NCBI RefSeq assembly: GCF_047675955.1
Contig: NW_027327444.1
Location: 372,001 to 436,000, forward strand
Direction: 5' to 3'
Length of the DNA: 64,000 nt
Source of the DNA: Chlorocebus sabaeus
Lineage: Eukaryota; Chordata; Mammalia; Primates; Cercopithecidae
Both the position numbers and the translations under genes were made by a program. Each line of letters opens with the position of its first letter. Position 1 is the stretch's first letter. Below are positions 37,006 through 50,900 of this stretch, piece by piece. The notes below the pieces were generated by a model. The model was not told the origin of the DNA. It made no database searches and saw only the letters and a program-made list of their open reading frames with translations.

Positions 37006-40000
37006 TGATATTTGGAAGCCCATAGAGCGCTATGGTGAAAAAGGAAATATCTTCCGTTCAAAACTGGAAAGAAGCTTTCTGAGAAACTGTTCTGTGTTCT
37101 GTTAGTTCATCTCACAGAGTTACATCTTTCCCTTCAAGAAGCCTTTCGCTAAGGCTGTTCTTGTGGAACTGGCAAAGGGATATTTCGAAGCTCATAGAGG
37201 GCTATGCTGAAAAAGGAAATATCTTCCGTTCAAAACTGGAAAGAAGCATTCTGAGAAACTGCTCTGTGTTCTCTGAATTCATCTCACAGAGTCACATCTA
37301 TCCCTTCAAGAAGCCTTTCGCTAAGGCTGTTCTTGTGGGACTGGCAAAGGGATATTTGGAAGCAAATAGAGGGCTATGGTGAAAAAGAAAATATCTTCCG
37401 TTCAAAACTGGAAAGAAGCTTTCTGAGAAACTGCTCTGTGTTCTGTTAATTCATATCACAGAGCTACATCTTTCCCTTCAAGAAGCCTTTCGCTAAGGCT
37501 GTTCTTGTGGAATTGGCAAAGTGATATTTGGAAGCCCATAAAGGGCGATGGTGAAAAAGGTAATATCTTCCGTTCAAAACTGGAAAGAAGCTTTCTGAGA
37601 AACTGTTCTGTGTTCTGTTAGTTCATCTCACAGAGTTACATCTTTCCCTTCAAGAAGCCTTTCGCTAAGGCTGTTCTTGTGGAACTGGCAAGGGGATATT
37701 GGGAAGCCCTTAGAGGGCTATGGTGAAAAAGGAAATATCTTCCGTTCAAAACTGGAAAGAAGATTTCTGAGAAACTGCTCTGTGTTCTCTTAGTTCATCT
37801 CACAGAGTTACATCTTTCCCTACAAGAAGCCTTTCGCTAAGGCTGTTCTAGTGGAACTGGCAAAGGGATATTTGGAAACCCATAGAGGGCTATGCTGAAA
37901 AAGGAAATACCTTCCGTTCAATACTGGAAAGAAGCTTTCTGAGAAACTGCTCTGTGTTCTCTGAATTCATCTCACAGAGTTACATCTTTCCCTTCAAGAA
38001 GCCTTTCGCCTAGCCTGTTCTTATGGAACTGGCAAAGGGATATTTGGAAGCCCATAGAGGGCTACGGTGAAAAAGGAAATATCTTGCGTTCAAAACTGGA
38101 AAGAAGCTTTCTGAGAAACGGCTCTGTATTCTGTTAATCCATCTCACAGAGTGACATCTTTCCCTTCAAGAAGCCTTTCGCTAAGGCTGTTCTTGTGGAA
38201 TTGGCCAGGGGATATTTGGAAGCCCATAGAGGGCTATGGTGAAAAAGGAAATATCTTCCGTTCAAAACTGGAAAGAAGCTTTCTGAGAAACTGCTCTGTG
38301 TTCTGTTAGTTCATCTCACAGAGTTACATCTTTCCCTTCAAGAAGCCTTTCGCTAAGGCTGTTCTTGTGGAACTGGCAAAGGGATATTTGGAAGCCCGTA
38401 GAGGGCTATGGTGAGAAAGGAAATATCTTCCGTTCAAAACTGGAAAAAAGCTTTCTGAGAAACTGCTCTGTGTTCTCTGAATTCATCTCACAGAGTCACA
38501 TCTATCCCTTCAAGAAGCCTTTCTCTAAGGCTGTTCTTGTGGTACTGGCAAAGGGATATTTCGAAGCTCATAGAGGGCGATGCTGAAAAAGGAAATATCT
38601 TCCGTTCAAAACTGGAAAGAAGCATTCTGAGAAACTGCTCTGTGTTCTCTGAATTCATCTCACAGGGTCACATCTATCCCTTCAAGAAGCCTTTCGCCTA
38701 GGCTGTTCTTCTGGAACTGGCAAAGGGATATTTGGAATCCCATAGAGGGCTATGGTGAAAAAGGAAATATCTTCCGTTCAAAACTGGAAAGAAGCTTTCT
38801 GAGAAACTGCTCTGTGTTCTCTGAATTCATCTCACAGAGTTACATCTTTCCCTTCAAGAGGCCTTTCGCCTAGGCTGTTCTTCTGGAACTGGCAAAGGGA
38901 TATTTGGAAGCCCATAGAGGGCTATGGTGAAAAAGGAAATATCTTCCGTTCAAAACTGGAAAGAAGCTTTCTGAGAAACTGCTCTGTGTTCTGTGAATTC
39001 ATATCACAGAGCTACATCTTTACCTTCAAGAAGCCTTTCGCTAAGGCTGTTCTTGCGGAATTGGCAAAGGGATATTTGGAAGCCCATAGAGGGCTATGGT
39101 GAAAAAGGAAATATCTTCCGTTCAAAACTGTAAAGAAGCTTTCTGAGAAACTGCTCTGTGTTCTGTTAATTCATCTCACGGAGATACATCTTTCCCTTCA
39201 AGAGGCCTTTTGCTAAGGCTGTTCTTGTGGAATTGGCAAAGGGATATTTTGAAGCCCATAGAGGGCTATGGTGAAAAAGGTATTATCTTCCGCTGAAAAC
39301 TGGAAAGAAGCTTTATGAGAAACTGCTCTGTGTCCTCTGAATTCATCTCACAGAGTTACATCTTTCCCTTCAAGAAGCCTTTCGCTAAGGCTGTTCTTGT
39401 GGAACTGGCAAGGGGATATTGGGAAGCCCTTAGAGGGCTATGGTGAAAAAGGAAATATCTTCCGTTCAAAACTGGAAAGAAGATTTCTGAGAAACTGCTC
39501 TGTGTTCTGTTAGTTCATCTCATAGAGTTACATCTTTCCCTACAAGAAGCCTTTCGCTAAGGCTGTTCTAGTGGAACTGGCAAAGGGATATTTGGAAACC
39601 CATAGAGGGCTATGGTGAAAAAGGAAATATCTTCCGTTCAATACTGGAAAGAAGCTTTCTGAGAAACTGCTCTGTGTTCTCTGAATTCATCTCACAGAAT
39701 TACATCTTTCCCTTCAAGAAGCCTTTCGCTAAAGCTGTTCTTCTGGAATTGGCAAAGGGATATTTGGAAGCCCATAGAGGGCTATGGTGAAAAAGGAAAT
39801 ATCTTCCGTTCAAAACTGGAAAGAAGCTTTCTGAGAAACTGCTCTGTGTTCTGTTAATTCATCTCACAGAGTTACATCTTTCCCTTCAAGAAGCCTTTCG
39901 CTAAGGCTGTTCTTGTGGAATTGGCAAAGTGATATTTGGAAGCCCATAGAGGGCTATGGTGAAAAAGGAAATATCTTCCGTTCAAAACTGGAAAGAAGCT

Positions 40001-41244
40001 TTCTGAGAAACTGCTCTGTGTTCTGTTAGTTCATCTCACACAGTTACATCTTTCCCTTCAAGAAGCCTTTCCTTAAGGCTGTTCTTGTGGAACTGGCAAA
40101 GGGATATTTGGAAGCCCATAGAGGGCTATGGTGAGAAAGGAAATATCTTCCGTTGAAAACTGGAAACAAGCTTTCTGAGAAACTGCTCTGTGTTCTCTGA
40201 ATTCATCTCACAGAGTTACATCTTTCCCTTCAAGAAGCCTTTCGCTAAGGCTGTTCTTGTGGAACTGGCAAAGGGATAATAGGAAGCCCATAGAGGACTA
40301 TGGTGAAAAATTAAATATCTCCCGTTCAAAACTGGAAAGAAGCTTTCTGAGAAACTGCTCTGTGTTCCCTGAATTCATCTCACAGAGTTACATCTTTCCC
40401 TTCAAGAAGAATTTCGCTAAGTCTGTTCTTGTGGAATTGGCAAAGGGATATTTTGAAGCCCATACAGGGCTATGGTGAAAAAGGAAATATCTTCCGTTCA
40501 AAACTGGAAAGAAGCTTTCTGAGAAACTGCTCTGTGTTCTCTGAATTCATCTCACAGAGTTACATCTTTCCCTTCAAGAAGCCTTTCGCTAAGGCTGTTC
40601 TTCTGGAATTGGCAAAGGGATATTTGGAAGCCCTTAGAGGGCTATGGTGAAAAAGGAAATATCTTCCGTTCAAAACTGGAAAGAAGCTTTCTGAGAAACT
40701 GCTCTGTGTTCTGTTAATTCATCTCACAGAGTTACATCTTTCCCTTCAAGAAGCCTTTCGCTAAGGCTGTTCTTGTGGAATTGGCAAAGTGATATTTGGA
40801 AGCCCATAGAGGGCTATGGTGAAAAAGGAAATATCTTCCGTTCAAAACTGGAAAGAAGCTTTCTGAGAAACTGCTCTGTGTTCTGTTAGTTCATCTCACA
40901 CAGTTACATCTTTCCCTTCAAGAAGCCTTTCCTTAAGGCTGTTCTTGTGGAACTGGCAAAGGGATATTTGGAAGCCCATAGAGGGCTATGGTGAGAAAGG
41001 AAATATCTTCCGTTCAAAACTGGAAAGAAGCTTTCTGAGAAACTGCTCTGTGTTCTCTGAATTCATCTCACAGAGTTACATCTTTCCCTTCAAGAAGCCT
41101 TTCGCTAAGGCTGTTCTTGTGGAACTGGCAAAGGGATAATAGGAAGCCCATAGAGGGCTATGGTGAAAAAGGAAATATCTCCCGTTCAAAACTGGAAAGA
41201 AGCTTTCTGAGAAACTGCTCTGTGTTCTCTGAATTCATCTCACA

Positions 41245-41895
41245 GGCAGAGTTACATCTTTCCCTTCAAGAAGCCTTTCGCTTAGGCTGTTCTTGTGGAA
41301 TTGGCAAAGGGATATTTTGAAGCCCATACAGGGCTATGGTGAAAAAGAAAATATCTTCAGTTCAATCTGGAAAGAAGCTTTCTGAGAAACTGCTCTGTGT
41401 TCTCTTAATACATCTCACAGAGATACATCTTTCCCTTCAAGAATCCTTTCGCTAAGGCTGTTCTTGTGAATGAGCAAAGGGATATTTGGAAGCCCTTAGA
41501 GGGCTATGGTGAAAAAGGAAATATCTTCCGTTCAAACTGGAAAGAAACTTTCTGGGAAACTGCTCTGTGTTCTCTGAATTCTTCTCAAGAGTTACATCTT
41601 TCCCTTCAAGAAGCCTTTCGCTAAGGCTGTTCTTGTGGAACTGGCAAAGGGATATTTGGAAACCCATAGAGGGCTATGGTGAAAAAGGAAATATCTTCCG
41701 TTCAAAACTGGAAAGAAGCTTTCTGAGAAACTGCTCTGTGTTCTCTGAATTCATCTCACAGAGTTACATCTTTCCCTTCAAGAAGCCTTTCGCTAAGGCT
41801 GTTCTTGTGGAATTGGCAAAGGATATTTGGAAGCCCATAGAGGGCTAGGGTGAAAAAGGAAATATCCTTCCGTTCAAAACTGGAAAGAAGCTTCC
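41245..41895 (+). repeat. Indel-rich stretch in E copy 1
   Basis: Against 53.97-54.62 kb of copy 2 this stretch has a 4-bp insertion (CACAGGCAGAGTT, near 41245) and 1-bp losses near 41468 (TTGTGAATGAG), 41534 (TTCAAACTGG), 41587 (TCTCAAGAG), 41820 (GGCAAAGGATATT) and 41893 (GCTTCCTAG). It also has a 1-bp gain near 41867 (ATATCCTTCC). The net length change is zero. Elsewhere in the 13-kb duplication I found only one small indel. Confidence 0.85.
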
Positions 41896-41980
41896 TAGAA
41901 ACTGCTTTGTGTTCTGTTAGTTCATCTCACAGAGTTACATCTTTCCCTTCAAGAAGCCTTTCGCTAAGGCTGTTCTTGTG

Positions 41981-42324
41981 AAACTGGCAAATTGATATTT
42001 GGAAGCCCATAGAGGGCTATGGTGAAAAAGGAAATATCTTCCGTTCAAAACTGGAAAGAAGCTTTCTGAGAAACTGCTCTGTGTTCTCTGAATTCATCTC
42101 ACAGAGTTACATCTTTCCCTTCAAGAAGCCTTTCGCTAAGGCTGTTCTTGTGGAACTGGCAAAGGGATATTAGGAAGCCCATAGAGGGCTATGGTGAAAA
42201 AGGAAATATCTCCCGTTCAAAACTGGAAAGAAGCTTTCTGAGAAACTGCTCTGTGTTCTATGAATTCATCTCACAGAGTTACATCTTTCCCTTCAAGAAG
42301 CCTTTCGCTAAGGCTGTTCTTGTG
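41981..42324 (+). repeat. Two monomers present in E copy 1, absent from copy 2
   Basis: A 344-bp segment with GTGAAACTGGCAAATTG, GGGATATTAGG with ATCTCCCG, and CTATGAATTC. At about 54707 copy 2 passes directly from GGAACTGGC to TTCGAAGCTC. Most of the segment is present at 58.02-58.32 kb. Confidence 0.87.
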
Positions 42325-44917
42325 GAACTGGCAAAGGGATATTTCGAAGCTCATAGAGGGCTATGGTGAAAAAGGAAATATCTTCCATTCAAAACTTGAA
42401 AGAAGCTTTCTGAGAAACTGCTCTGTGTTCTCTGAATTCATCTCACAGAGTTACATCTATCCCTTCAAGAAGCCTTTCGCTAAGGCTATTCTTGTGGGAC
42501 TGGCAAAGGGATATTTGGAAGCCCATAGAGGGCTAAGGTGAAAAAGAAAATATATTCCGTTCAAAACTGGAAAGAAGCTTTCTGAGAAACTGCTCTGTGT
42601 TCTGTTAATTCATATCACAGAGCTACATCTTTCCCTTCAAGAAGCCTTTCGCTAAGGCTGTTCTTGTGGAATTGGCAAAGTGATATTTGGAAGCCCATAA
42701 AGGGCTAAGGTGAAAAAGGTAATATCTTCCGTTCAAAACTGGAAAGAAGCTTTCTGAGAAACTGCTGTGTGTTCTGTTAGTTCATCTCACACAGTTACAT
42801 CTTTCCCTTCAAGAAGCCTTTCGCTAAGGCTGTTCTTGTGGAATTAGCAAAGGGATATTTGGAAGCCCTTAGAGGGCTATGGTGAAAAAGGAAATATCTT
42901 CCGTTCAAAACTGGAAAGAAGATTTCTGAGAAACTGCTCTGTGTTCTGTTAGTTCATCTCACAGAGTTACATCTTTCCCTACAAGAAGCCTTTCTCTAAG
43001 GCTGTTCTAGTGGAACTGGCAAAGGGATATTTGGAAACCCATAGAGGGCTATGGGGAAAAAGGAAATATCTTCCGTTCAATACTGGAAAGAAGCTTTCTG
43101 AGAAACTGCTCTGTGTTCTCTGAATTCATCTCACAGAGTTACATCTTTCCCTTCAAGAAGCCTTTCACCTAGGCTGTTCTTATGGAACTGGCAAAGGGAT
43201 ATTTGGAAGCCCATAGAGGGCTATGCTGAAAAAGGAAATATCTTCCGTTCAAAACTGGAAAGAAGCTTTCTGAGAAACGGCTCTGTGTTCTCTGAATTCA
43301 TCCTACAGAGTTACATCTTTCCCTTCAAGAAGCCTTTCGCTAAGGCTGTTCTTGTGGAATTGGCAAAGGGATATTTGGAAGCCCATAGAGGACTATGGTG
43401 AAAAAGGAAATATCTTCCGTTCAAAACTGGAAAGAAGCTTTCTGAGAAACTGCTCTGTGTTCTGTTAATTCATCTCACAGAGTTACATCTTTCCCTTCAA
43501 GAAGCCTTTTGCTAAGGCTGTTCTTGTGGAATTGGCAAAGTTATATTTTGAAGCCCATAGAGGGCTATGGTGAAAAAGGAAATATCTTCCGTTCAAAACT
43601 GGAAAGAAGCTTTCTGAGAAACTGCTCTGTGTTCTATGAATTCATCTCACAGAGTTACATCTTTCCCTTCAAGAAACCTTTCGCTAAGGCTGTTCTTGTG
43701 GAATTGGCAAAGGGATATTTGGAAGCCCTTAGAGGGCTATGGTGAAAAAGGAAATAACTTCCGTTCAAAACTGGAAAGAAGCATTCTGAGAAACTGCTCT
43801 GTGTTCTCTGAATTCATCTCACAGAGTTACATCTTTCCCTTCAAGAAGCCTTTCGCTAAGGCTGTTCTTGTGGAATTGGCAAAGGGATATTTGGAAGCCC
43901 AAAGAGGGCTATGGTGAAAAAGGAAATATCTTCCGTTCAAAACTGGAAAGAAGCTTTCTGAGAAACTCTTCTGTGTTCTGTTAGTTCATCTCACAGAGTT
44001 ACATCTTTCCCTTCAAGAAGCCTTTCGCTAAGGCTGTTCTTGTGGAATTAGCAAAGGGATATTTGGAAGCCCTTAGAGGGCTATGGTGAAAAAGGAAATA
44101 TCTTCCGTTCAAAACTGGAAAGAAGCTTTCTGAGAAACTGCTCTGTGTTCTCTGAATTCATCTCACAGAGTTACATCTTTCCCTTCAAGAAGCCTTTCGC
44201 TAAGGCTGTTCTTGTGGAACTGGCAAAGGGATATTTCGAAGCTCATAGAGGGCTATGCTGAAAAAGGAAATATCTTCCGTTCAAAACTGGAAAGAAGCAT
44301 TCTGAGAAACTGCTCTGTGTTCTCTGAATTCATCTCACAGAGTCACATCTATCCCTTCAAGAAGCCTTTCGCTAAGGCTGTTCTTGTGGGACTGGCAAAG
44401 GGATATTTGGAAGCCCATAGAGGGCTATGCTGAAAAAGAAAATATCTTCCGTTCAAAACTGGAAAGAAGCTTTCTGAGAAACTGCTCTGTGTTCTGTTAA
44501 TTCATATCACAGAGCTACATCTTTCCCTTCAAGAAGCCTTTCGCTAAGGCTGTTCTTGTGGAATTGGCAAAGTGATATTTGGAAGCCCATAAAGGGCTAT
44601 GGTGAAAAAGGTAATATCTTCCGTTCAAAACTGGAAAGAAGCTTTCTGAGAAACTGTTCTGTGTTCTGTTAGTTCATCTCACAGAGTTACATCTTTCCCT
44701 TCAAGAAGCCTTTCGCTAAGGCTGTTCTTGTGGAACTGGCAAGGGGATATTTGGAAGCCCTTAGAGGGCTATGGTGAAAAAGGAAATATCTTCCGTTCAA
44801 AACTGGAAAGAAGCTTTCTGAGAAACTGCTCTGTGTTCTGTGAATTCATATCACAGAGCTACATCTTTCCCTTCAAGAAGCCTTTCGCTAAGGCTGTTCT
44901 TGCGGAATTGGCAAAGG

Positions 44918-47900
44918 GATATTTGGAAGCCCATAGAGGGCTATGGTGAAAAAGGAAATATCTTCCGTTCAAAACTGGAAAGAATCTTTCTGAGAAACTG
45001 CTCTGTGTTCTCTGAATTCTTCTCACAGAGTTACATCTTTAACTTCAAGAAGCCATTCGCTAAGGCTGTTCTTGTGGAACTGGCAAAGGGATATTTGGAA
45101 CCCCATAGAGGGCTATGGTGAAAAAGGAAATATCTTCCGTTCAAAACTGGAAAGAAGCTTTCCTAGAAACTGCTCTGTGTTCTGTTAGTTCATCTCACAG
45201 AGTTACGTCTTTCCCTTCAAGAAGCCGTTCGCTAAGGCTGTTCTTGTGGAACTGGCAAAGGGATATTTGGAAGCCCATAGAGGGCTATGGTGGAAAAGGA
45301 AATATCTTCCGTTCAAAACTGGAAAGAAACTTTCTGTGAAACTGCTCTGTGTTCTCTGAATTCATCTCACAGAGTTACATCTTTCCCTTCAAGAAGCCTT
45401 TCGCTGAGTCTGTTCTTGTGGAACTGGCAAGGGATATATCGAAGCTCATAGAGGGCTATGGTGAAAAAGTAAATATCTTCCGTTCAAAACTGGAAAGAAG
45501 CTTTCTGAGAAACTGCTCCGTGTTCTCTGAATTCATCTCACAGAGTTACATCTATCCCTTCAAGAAGCCTTTCGCTAAGGCTGTTCTTGTGGGACTGGCA
45601 AAGGGATATTTGGAAGCCCATAGAGGGCTAGGGTGAAAACGGAAATATCTTCCGTTCAAAACTGGAAAGAAGCTTTCTGAGAAACTGCTCTGTGTTCTGT
45701 TAATCCATCTCACAGAGTTACATCTTTCCCTTCAAGAAGCCTTTCGCTAAGGCTGTTCTTGTGGAATTGGCAAAGGGATATTTGGAAACCCATAGAGGGC
45801 TATGGTGAGAAAGGAAATATCTTCCGTTCAAAACTGGAAAGAAGCTTTCTGAGAAACTGCTCTGTGTTCTCTGAATTCATCTCACAGAGTTTCATCTTTC
45901 CCTTCAAGTAGCCTTTCACTAAGGCTGTTCTTGTGGAACTGGCAAAGGGATATTTGGAAGCCCATAGAGGGCTATGGTGAAAAAGGAAATATCTTCCGTT
46001 CAAAACTGGAAAGAAGCTTTCTGAGAAACTGCTCTGTGTTCTCTGAATTCATCTCACAGAGTTACATCTTTCCCTTCAAGAAGCCTTTCGCTAAGGCTGT
46101 TCTTCTGGAATTGGCAAAGGGATATTTGGAAGCCCATAGAGGGCTATGGTGAAAAAGGAAATATCTTCCGTTCAAAACTGGAAAGAAGCTTTCTGAGAAA
46201 CTATTCTGTGTTCTGTTAGTTCATCTCACAGAGTTACATCTTTCCCTGCAAGAAGCCTTTCGCTAAGGCTGTTCTTGTGGAATTAGCAAAGGGATATTTG
46301 GAAGCCCTTAGAGGGCTATGGTGAAAAAGGAAATATCTTCCGTTCAAAACTGGAAAGAAGCTTTCTGAGAAACTGCTCTGTGTTCTCTGAATTCATCTCA
46401 CAGAGTTACATCTTTCCCTTCAAGAAGCCTTTCGCTAAGGCTGTTCTTGTGGAACTGGCAAAGGGATATTTCGAAGCTCATAGGGGGCTATGCTGAAAAA
46501 GAAAATATCTTCCGTTCAAAACTGGAAAGAAGCATTCTGAGAAACTGCTCTGTGTTCTCTGAATTCATCTCACAGAGTCACATCTATCCCTTCAAGAAGC
46601 CTTTCGCTACGGCTGTTCTTGTGGGACTGGCAAAGGGATATTTGGAAGCCCATAGAGGGCTATGGTGAAAAAGAAAATATCTTCCGTTCAAAACTGGAAA
46701 GAAGCTTTCTGAGAAACTGCTCTGTGTTCTGTTAATTCATATCACAGAGCTACATCTTTCCCTTCAAGAAGCCTTTCGCTAAGGCTGTTCTTGTGGAACT
46801 GGCAAAGGGATATTTCGAAGCTCATAGAGAACTATGGTGAAAAAGGAAATATCTTCGGTTCAAAACTGGAAAGAAGCTTTCTGAGAAACTGCTCTGTGTT
46901 CTGTTAATTCATATCACAGAGCTACATCTTTCCCTTCAAGAAGCCTTTCGCTAAGGCTGTTCTTGTGGAACTGGCAAAGGGATATTTCGAAGCTCATAGA
47001 GGACTATGGTGAAAAAGGAAATATCTTCCGTTCAAAACTGGAAAGAAGATTTCTGAGAAACTGCTCTGTGTTCTGTTAGTTCAACTCACAGAGTTACATC
47101 TTTCCCTACAAGAAGCCTTTCGCTAAGGCTGTTCTAGTGGAACTGGCAAAGGGATATTTGGAAACCCATAGAGGGCTATGGTGAAAAAGGAAATATCTTC
47201 CGTTCAATACTGGAAAGAAGCTTTCTGAGAAACTGCTCTGTGTTCTCTGAATTCATCTCACCGAGTTACATCTTTCCCTTCAAGAAGCCTTTCGCCTAGG
47301 CTGTTCTTCTGGAACTGTCAAAGGGATATTTGGAAGCCCATAGAGGGCTATGGTGAAAAAGGTAATATCTTCCGTTCAAAACTGGAAAGAAGCTTTCTGA
47401 GAAACTGCTCTGTGTTCTCTGAAATCATCTCACAGAGTTACCTCTATCCCTCCAAGAAGCCTTTCGCTAAGGCTATTCTTGTGGGACTGTCAAAGGGATA
47501 TTTGGAAGCCCATAGAGGTCTATGGTGAAAAAGAAAATATATTCCGTTCAAAACTGGAAAGAAGCTTTCTGAGAAACTGCTCTGTGTTCTGTTAATTCAT
47601 ATAACAGAGCTACATCTTTCCCTTCAAGAAGCCTTTCGCTAAGGCTGTTCTTGTGGAACTGGCAAAGGGATATTTGGAAGCCCTAAGAGGGCTATGGTGA
47701 AAAAGGAAATAACTTCCGTTCAAAACTGGAAAGAAGATTTCTGAGAAACTGCTCTGTGTTCTGTTAGTTCATCTCACAGAGTTACATCTTTCCCTACAAG
47801 AAGCCTTTCGCTAAGGCTGTTCTAGTGGAACTGGCAAAGGGATATTTGGAAACCCATAGAGGGCTATGGTGAAAAAGGAAATATCTTCCGTTCAAAACTG

Positions 47901-50900
47901 GAAAGAAGCTTTCTGAGAAACTGCTCTGTGTTCTGTTAGTTCATCTCACACAGTTACATCTTTCCCTTCAAGAAGCCTTTCCTTAAGGCTGTTCTTGTGG
48001 AACTGGCAAAGGGATATATGGAAGCCCATAGAGGGCTATGGTTAGAAAGGAAATATCTTCCGTTCAAAACTGGAAAAAAACTTTCTGTGAAACTGCTCTG
48101 TGTTCTCTGAATTCATCTCACAGAGTTACATCTTTCCCTTCAAGAAGCCTTTCGCTGAGTCTGTTCTTGTGGAACTGGCAAGGGATATATCGAAGCTCAT
48201 AGAGGGCTATGGTGAAAAAGTAAATATCTTCCGTTCAAAACTGGAAAGAAGCTTTCTGAGAAACTGCTCCGTGTTCTCTGAATTCATCTCACAGAGTTAC
48301 ATCTATCCCTTCAAGAAGCCTTTCGCTAAGGCTGTTCTTGTGGGACTGGCAAAGGGATATTTGGAAGCCCATAGAGGGCTAGGGTGAAAAAGAAAATATC
48401 TTCCGTTCAAAACTGGAAAGAAGCTTTCTGAGAAACTGCTCTGTGTTCTGTTAGTTCATCTCACAGAGTTACATCTTTCCCTTCAAGAAGCCTTTCGCTA
48501 AGGCTGTTCTTGTGGAATTAGCAAAGGGATATTTGGAAGCCCTTAGAGGGCTATGGTGAAAAAGGAAATATCTTCCGTTGAAAACTGGAAAGAAGCTTTC
48601 TGAGAAACGGCTCTGTGTTCTCTGAATTCATCTCACAGAGTTACATCTTTCCTTTCAAGAAGCCTTTCGCTAAGGCTGTTCTTGTGGAACTGGCAAAGGG
48701 ATATTTCGAAGCTCATAGAGGGCTATGCTGAAAAAGAAAATATCTTCCGTTCAAAACTGGAAAGAAGCATTCTGAGAAACTGCTCTGTGTTCTCTGAATT
48801 CATCTCACAGAGTCACATTTATCCCTTCAAGAAGCCTTTCGCTAAGGCTGTTCTTGTGGGACTGGCAAAGGGATATTTGGAAGCCCATAGAGGGCTATGG
48901 TGAAAAAGAAAATATCTTCCGTTCAAAACTGGAAAGAAGCTTTCTGAGAAACTGCTCTGTGTTCTGTTAATTCATATCACAGAGCTACATCTTTCCCTTC
49001 AAGAAGCCTTTCGCTAAGGCTGTTCTTGTGGAATTGGCAAAGTGATATTTGGAAGCCCATAAAGGGCTATGGTGAAAAAGGTAATATCTTCCGTTCAAAA
49101 CTGGAAAGAAGCTTTCTGAGAAACTGTTCTGTGTTCTGTTAGTTCATCTCACAGAGTTACATCTTTCCCTTCAAGAAGCCTTTCGCTAAGGCTGTTCTTG
49201 TGGAACTGGCAAGGGGATATTGGGAAGCCCTTAGAGGGCTATGGTGAAAAAGGAAATATCTTCCGTTCAAAACTGGAAAGAAGATTTCTGAGAAACTGCT
49301 CTGTGTTCTGTTAGTTCATCTCACAGAGTTACATCTTTCCCTACAAGAAGCCTTTCGCTAAGGCTGTTCTAGTGGAACTGGCAAAGGGATATTTGGAAAC
49401 CCATAGAGGGCTATGGTGAAAAAGGAAATACCTTCCGTTCAATACTGGAAAGAAGCTTTCTGAGAAACTGCTCTGTGTTCTCTGAATTCATCTCACAGAG
49501 TTACAACTTTCCCTTCAAGAAGCCTTTCGCTAAGGCTGTTCTTGTGGAATTGGCAAAGGGATATTTGGAAGCCCTTAGAGGGCTATGGTGAGAAAGGAAA
49601 TATTTTCCGTTCAAAACTGGAAAGAAGCTTTCTGAGAAACTGCTCTGTGTTCTCTGAATTCATCTCACAGAGTTACATCTTTCCATTCAAGAAGCCTTTC
49701 GCTAAGGCTGTTCTTGTGGAACTGGCAAAGTGATATTTGGAAGCCCATAGAGCGCTATGGTGAAAAAGGAAATATCTTCCGTTCAAAACTGGAAAGAAGC
49801 TTTCTGAGAAACTGTTCTGTGTTCCGTTAGTTCATCTCACAGAGTTACATCTTTCCCTTCAAGAAGCCTTTCGCTAAGGCTGTTCTTGTGGAACTGGCAA
49901 AGGGATATTTCGAAGCTCATAGAGGGCTATGCTGAAAAAGGAAATATCTTCCGTTCAAAACTGGAAAGAAGCATTCTGAGAAACTGCTCTGTGTTCTCTG
50001 AATTCATCTCACAGAGTCACATCTATCCCTTCAAGAAGCCTTTCGCTAAGGCTGTTCTTGTGGGACTGGCAAAGGGATATTTGGAAGCAAATAGAGGGCT
50101 ATGGTGAAAAAGAAAATATCTTCCGTTCAAAACTGGAAAGAAGCTTTCTGAGAAACTGCTCTGTGTTCTGTTAATTCATATCACAGAGCTACATCTTTCC
50201 CTTCAAGAAGCCTTTCGCTAAGGCTGTTCTTGTGGAATTGGCAAAGTGATATTTGGAAGCCCATAAAGGGCGATGGTGAAAAAGGTAATATCTTCCGTTC
50301 AAAACTGGAAAGAAGCTTTCTGAGAAACTGTTCTGTGTTCTGTTAGTTCATCTCACAGAGTTACATCTTTCCCTTCAAGAAGCCTTTCGCTAAGGCTGTT
50401 CTTGTGGAACTGGCAAGGGGATATTGGGAAGCCCTTAGAGGGCTATGGTGAAAAAGGAAATATCTTCCGTTCAAAACTGGAAAGAAGATTTCTGAGAAAC
50501 TGCTCTGTGTTCTCTTAGTTCATCTCACAGAGTTACATCTTTCCCTACAAGAAGCCTTTCGCTAAGGCTGTTCTAGTGGAACTGGCAAAGGGATATTTGG
50601 AAACCCATAGAGGGCTATGCTGAAAAAGGAAATACCTTCCGTTCAATACTGGAAAGAAGCTTTCTGAGAAACTGCTCTGTGTTCTCTGAATTCATCTCAC
50701 AGAGTTACATCTTTCCCTTCAAGAAGCCTTTCGCCTAGCCTGTTCTTATGGAACTGGCAAAGGGATATTTGGAAGCCCATAGAGGGCTACGGTGAAAAAG
50801 GAAATATCTTGCGTTCAAAACTGGAAAGAAGCTTTCTGAGAAACGGCTCTGTATTCTGTTAATCCATCTCACAGAGTGACATCTTTCCCTTCAAGAAGCC

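Larger units (their letters stand above)
32022..44984 (+). repeat. Tandem duplication E, copy 1 (~75 monomers, ~12.9 kb)
   Basis: Matches 44918-57365. The offset is 12,896 bp at the start and 12,897 after a 1-bp gap near 32886. It becomes 12,725 after 37006 and 12,381 after about 42325, the last two steps being losses of exactly one and two monomers in copy 2. Shared private marks include AGAATCTTTC, AGCCGTTCGC, TATGGTGGAAAAGG, GCTGAGTCTG, GGCAAGGGATATATCG, GGAAGCAAATAG, GGCCAGGGG, GGATAATAGGAAGC, GAAGAATTTCGC and TTCAATCTGG. This is the largest duplication in the window. Confidence 0.93.
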
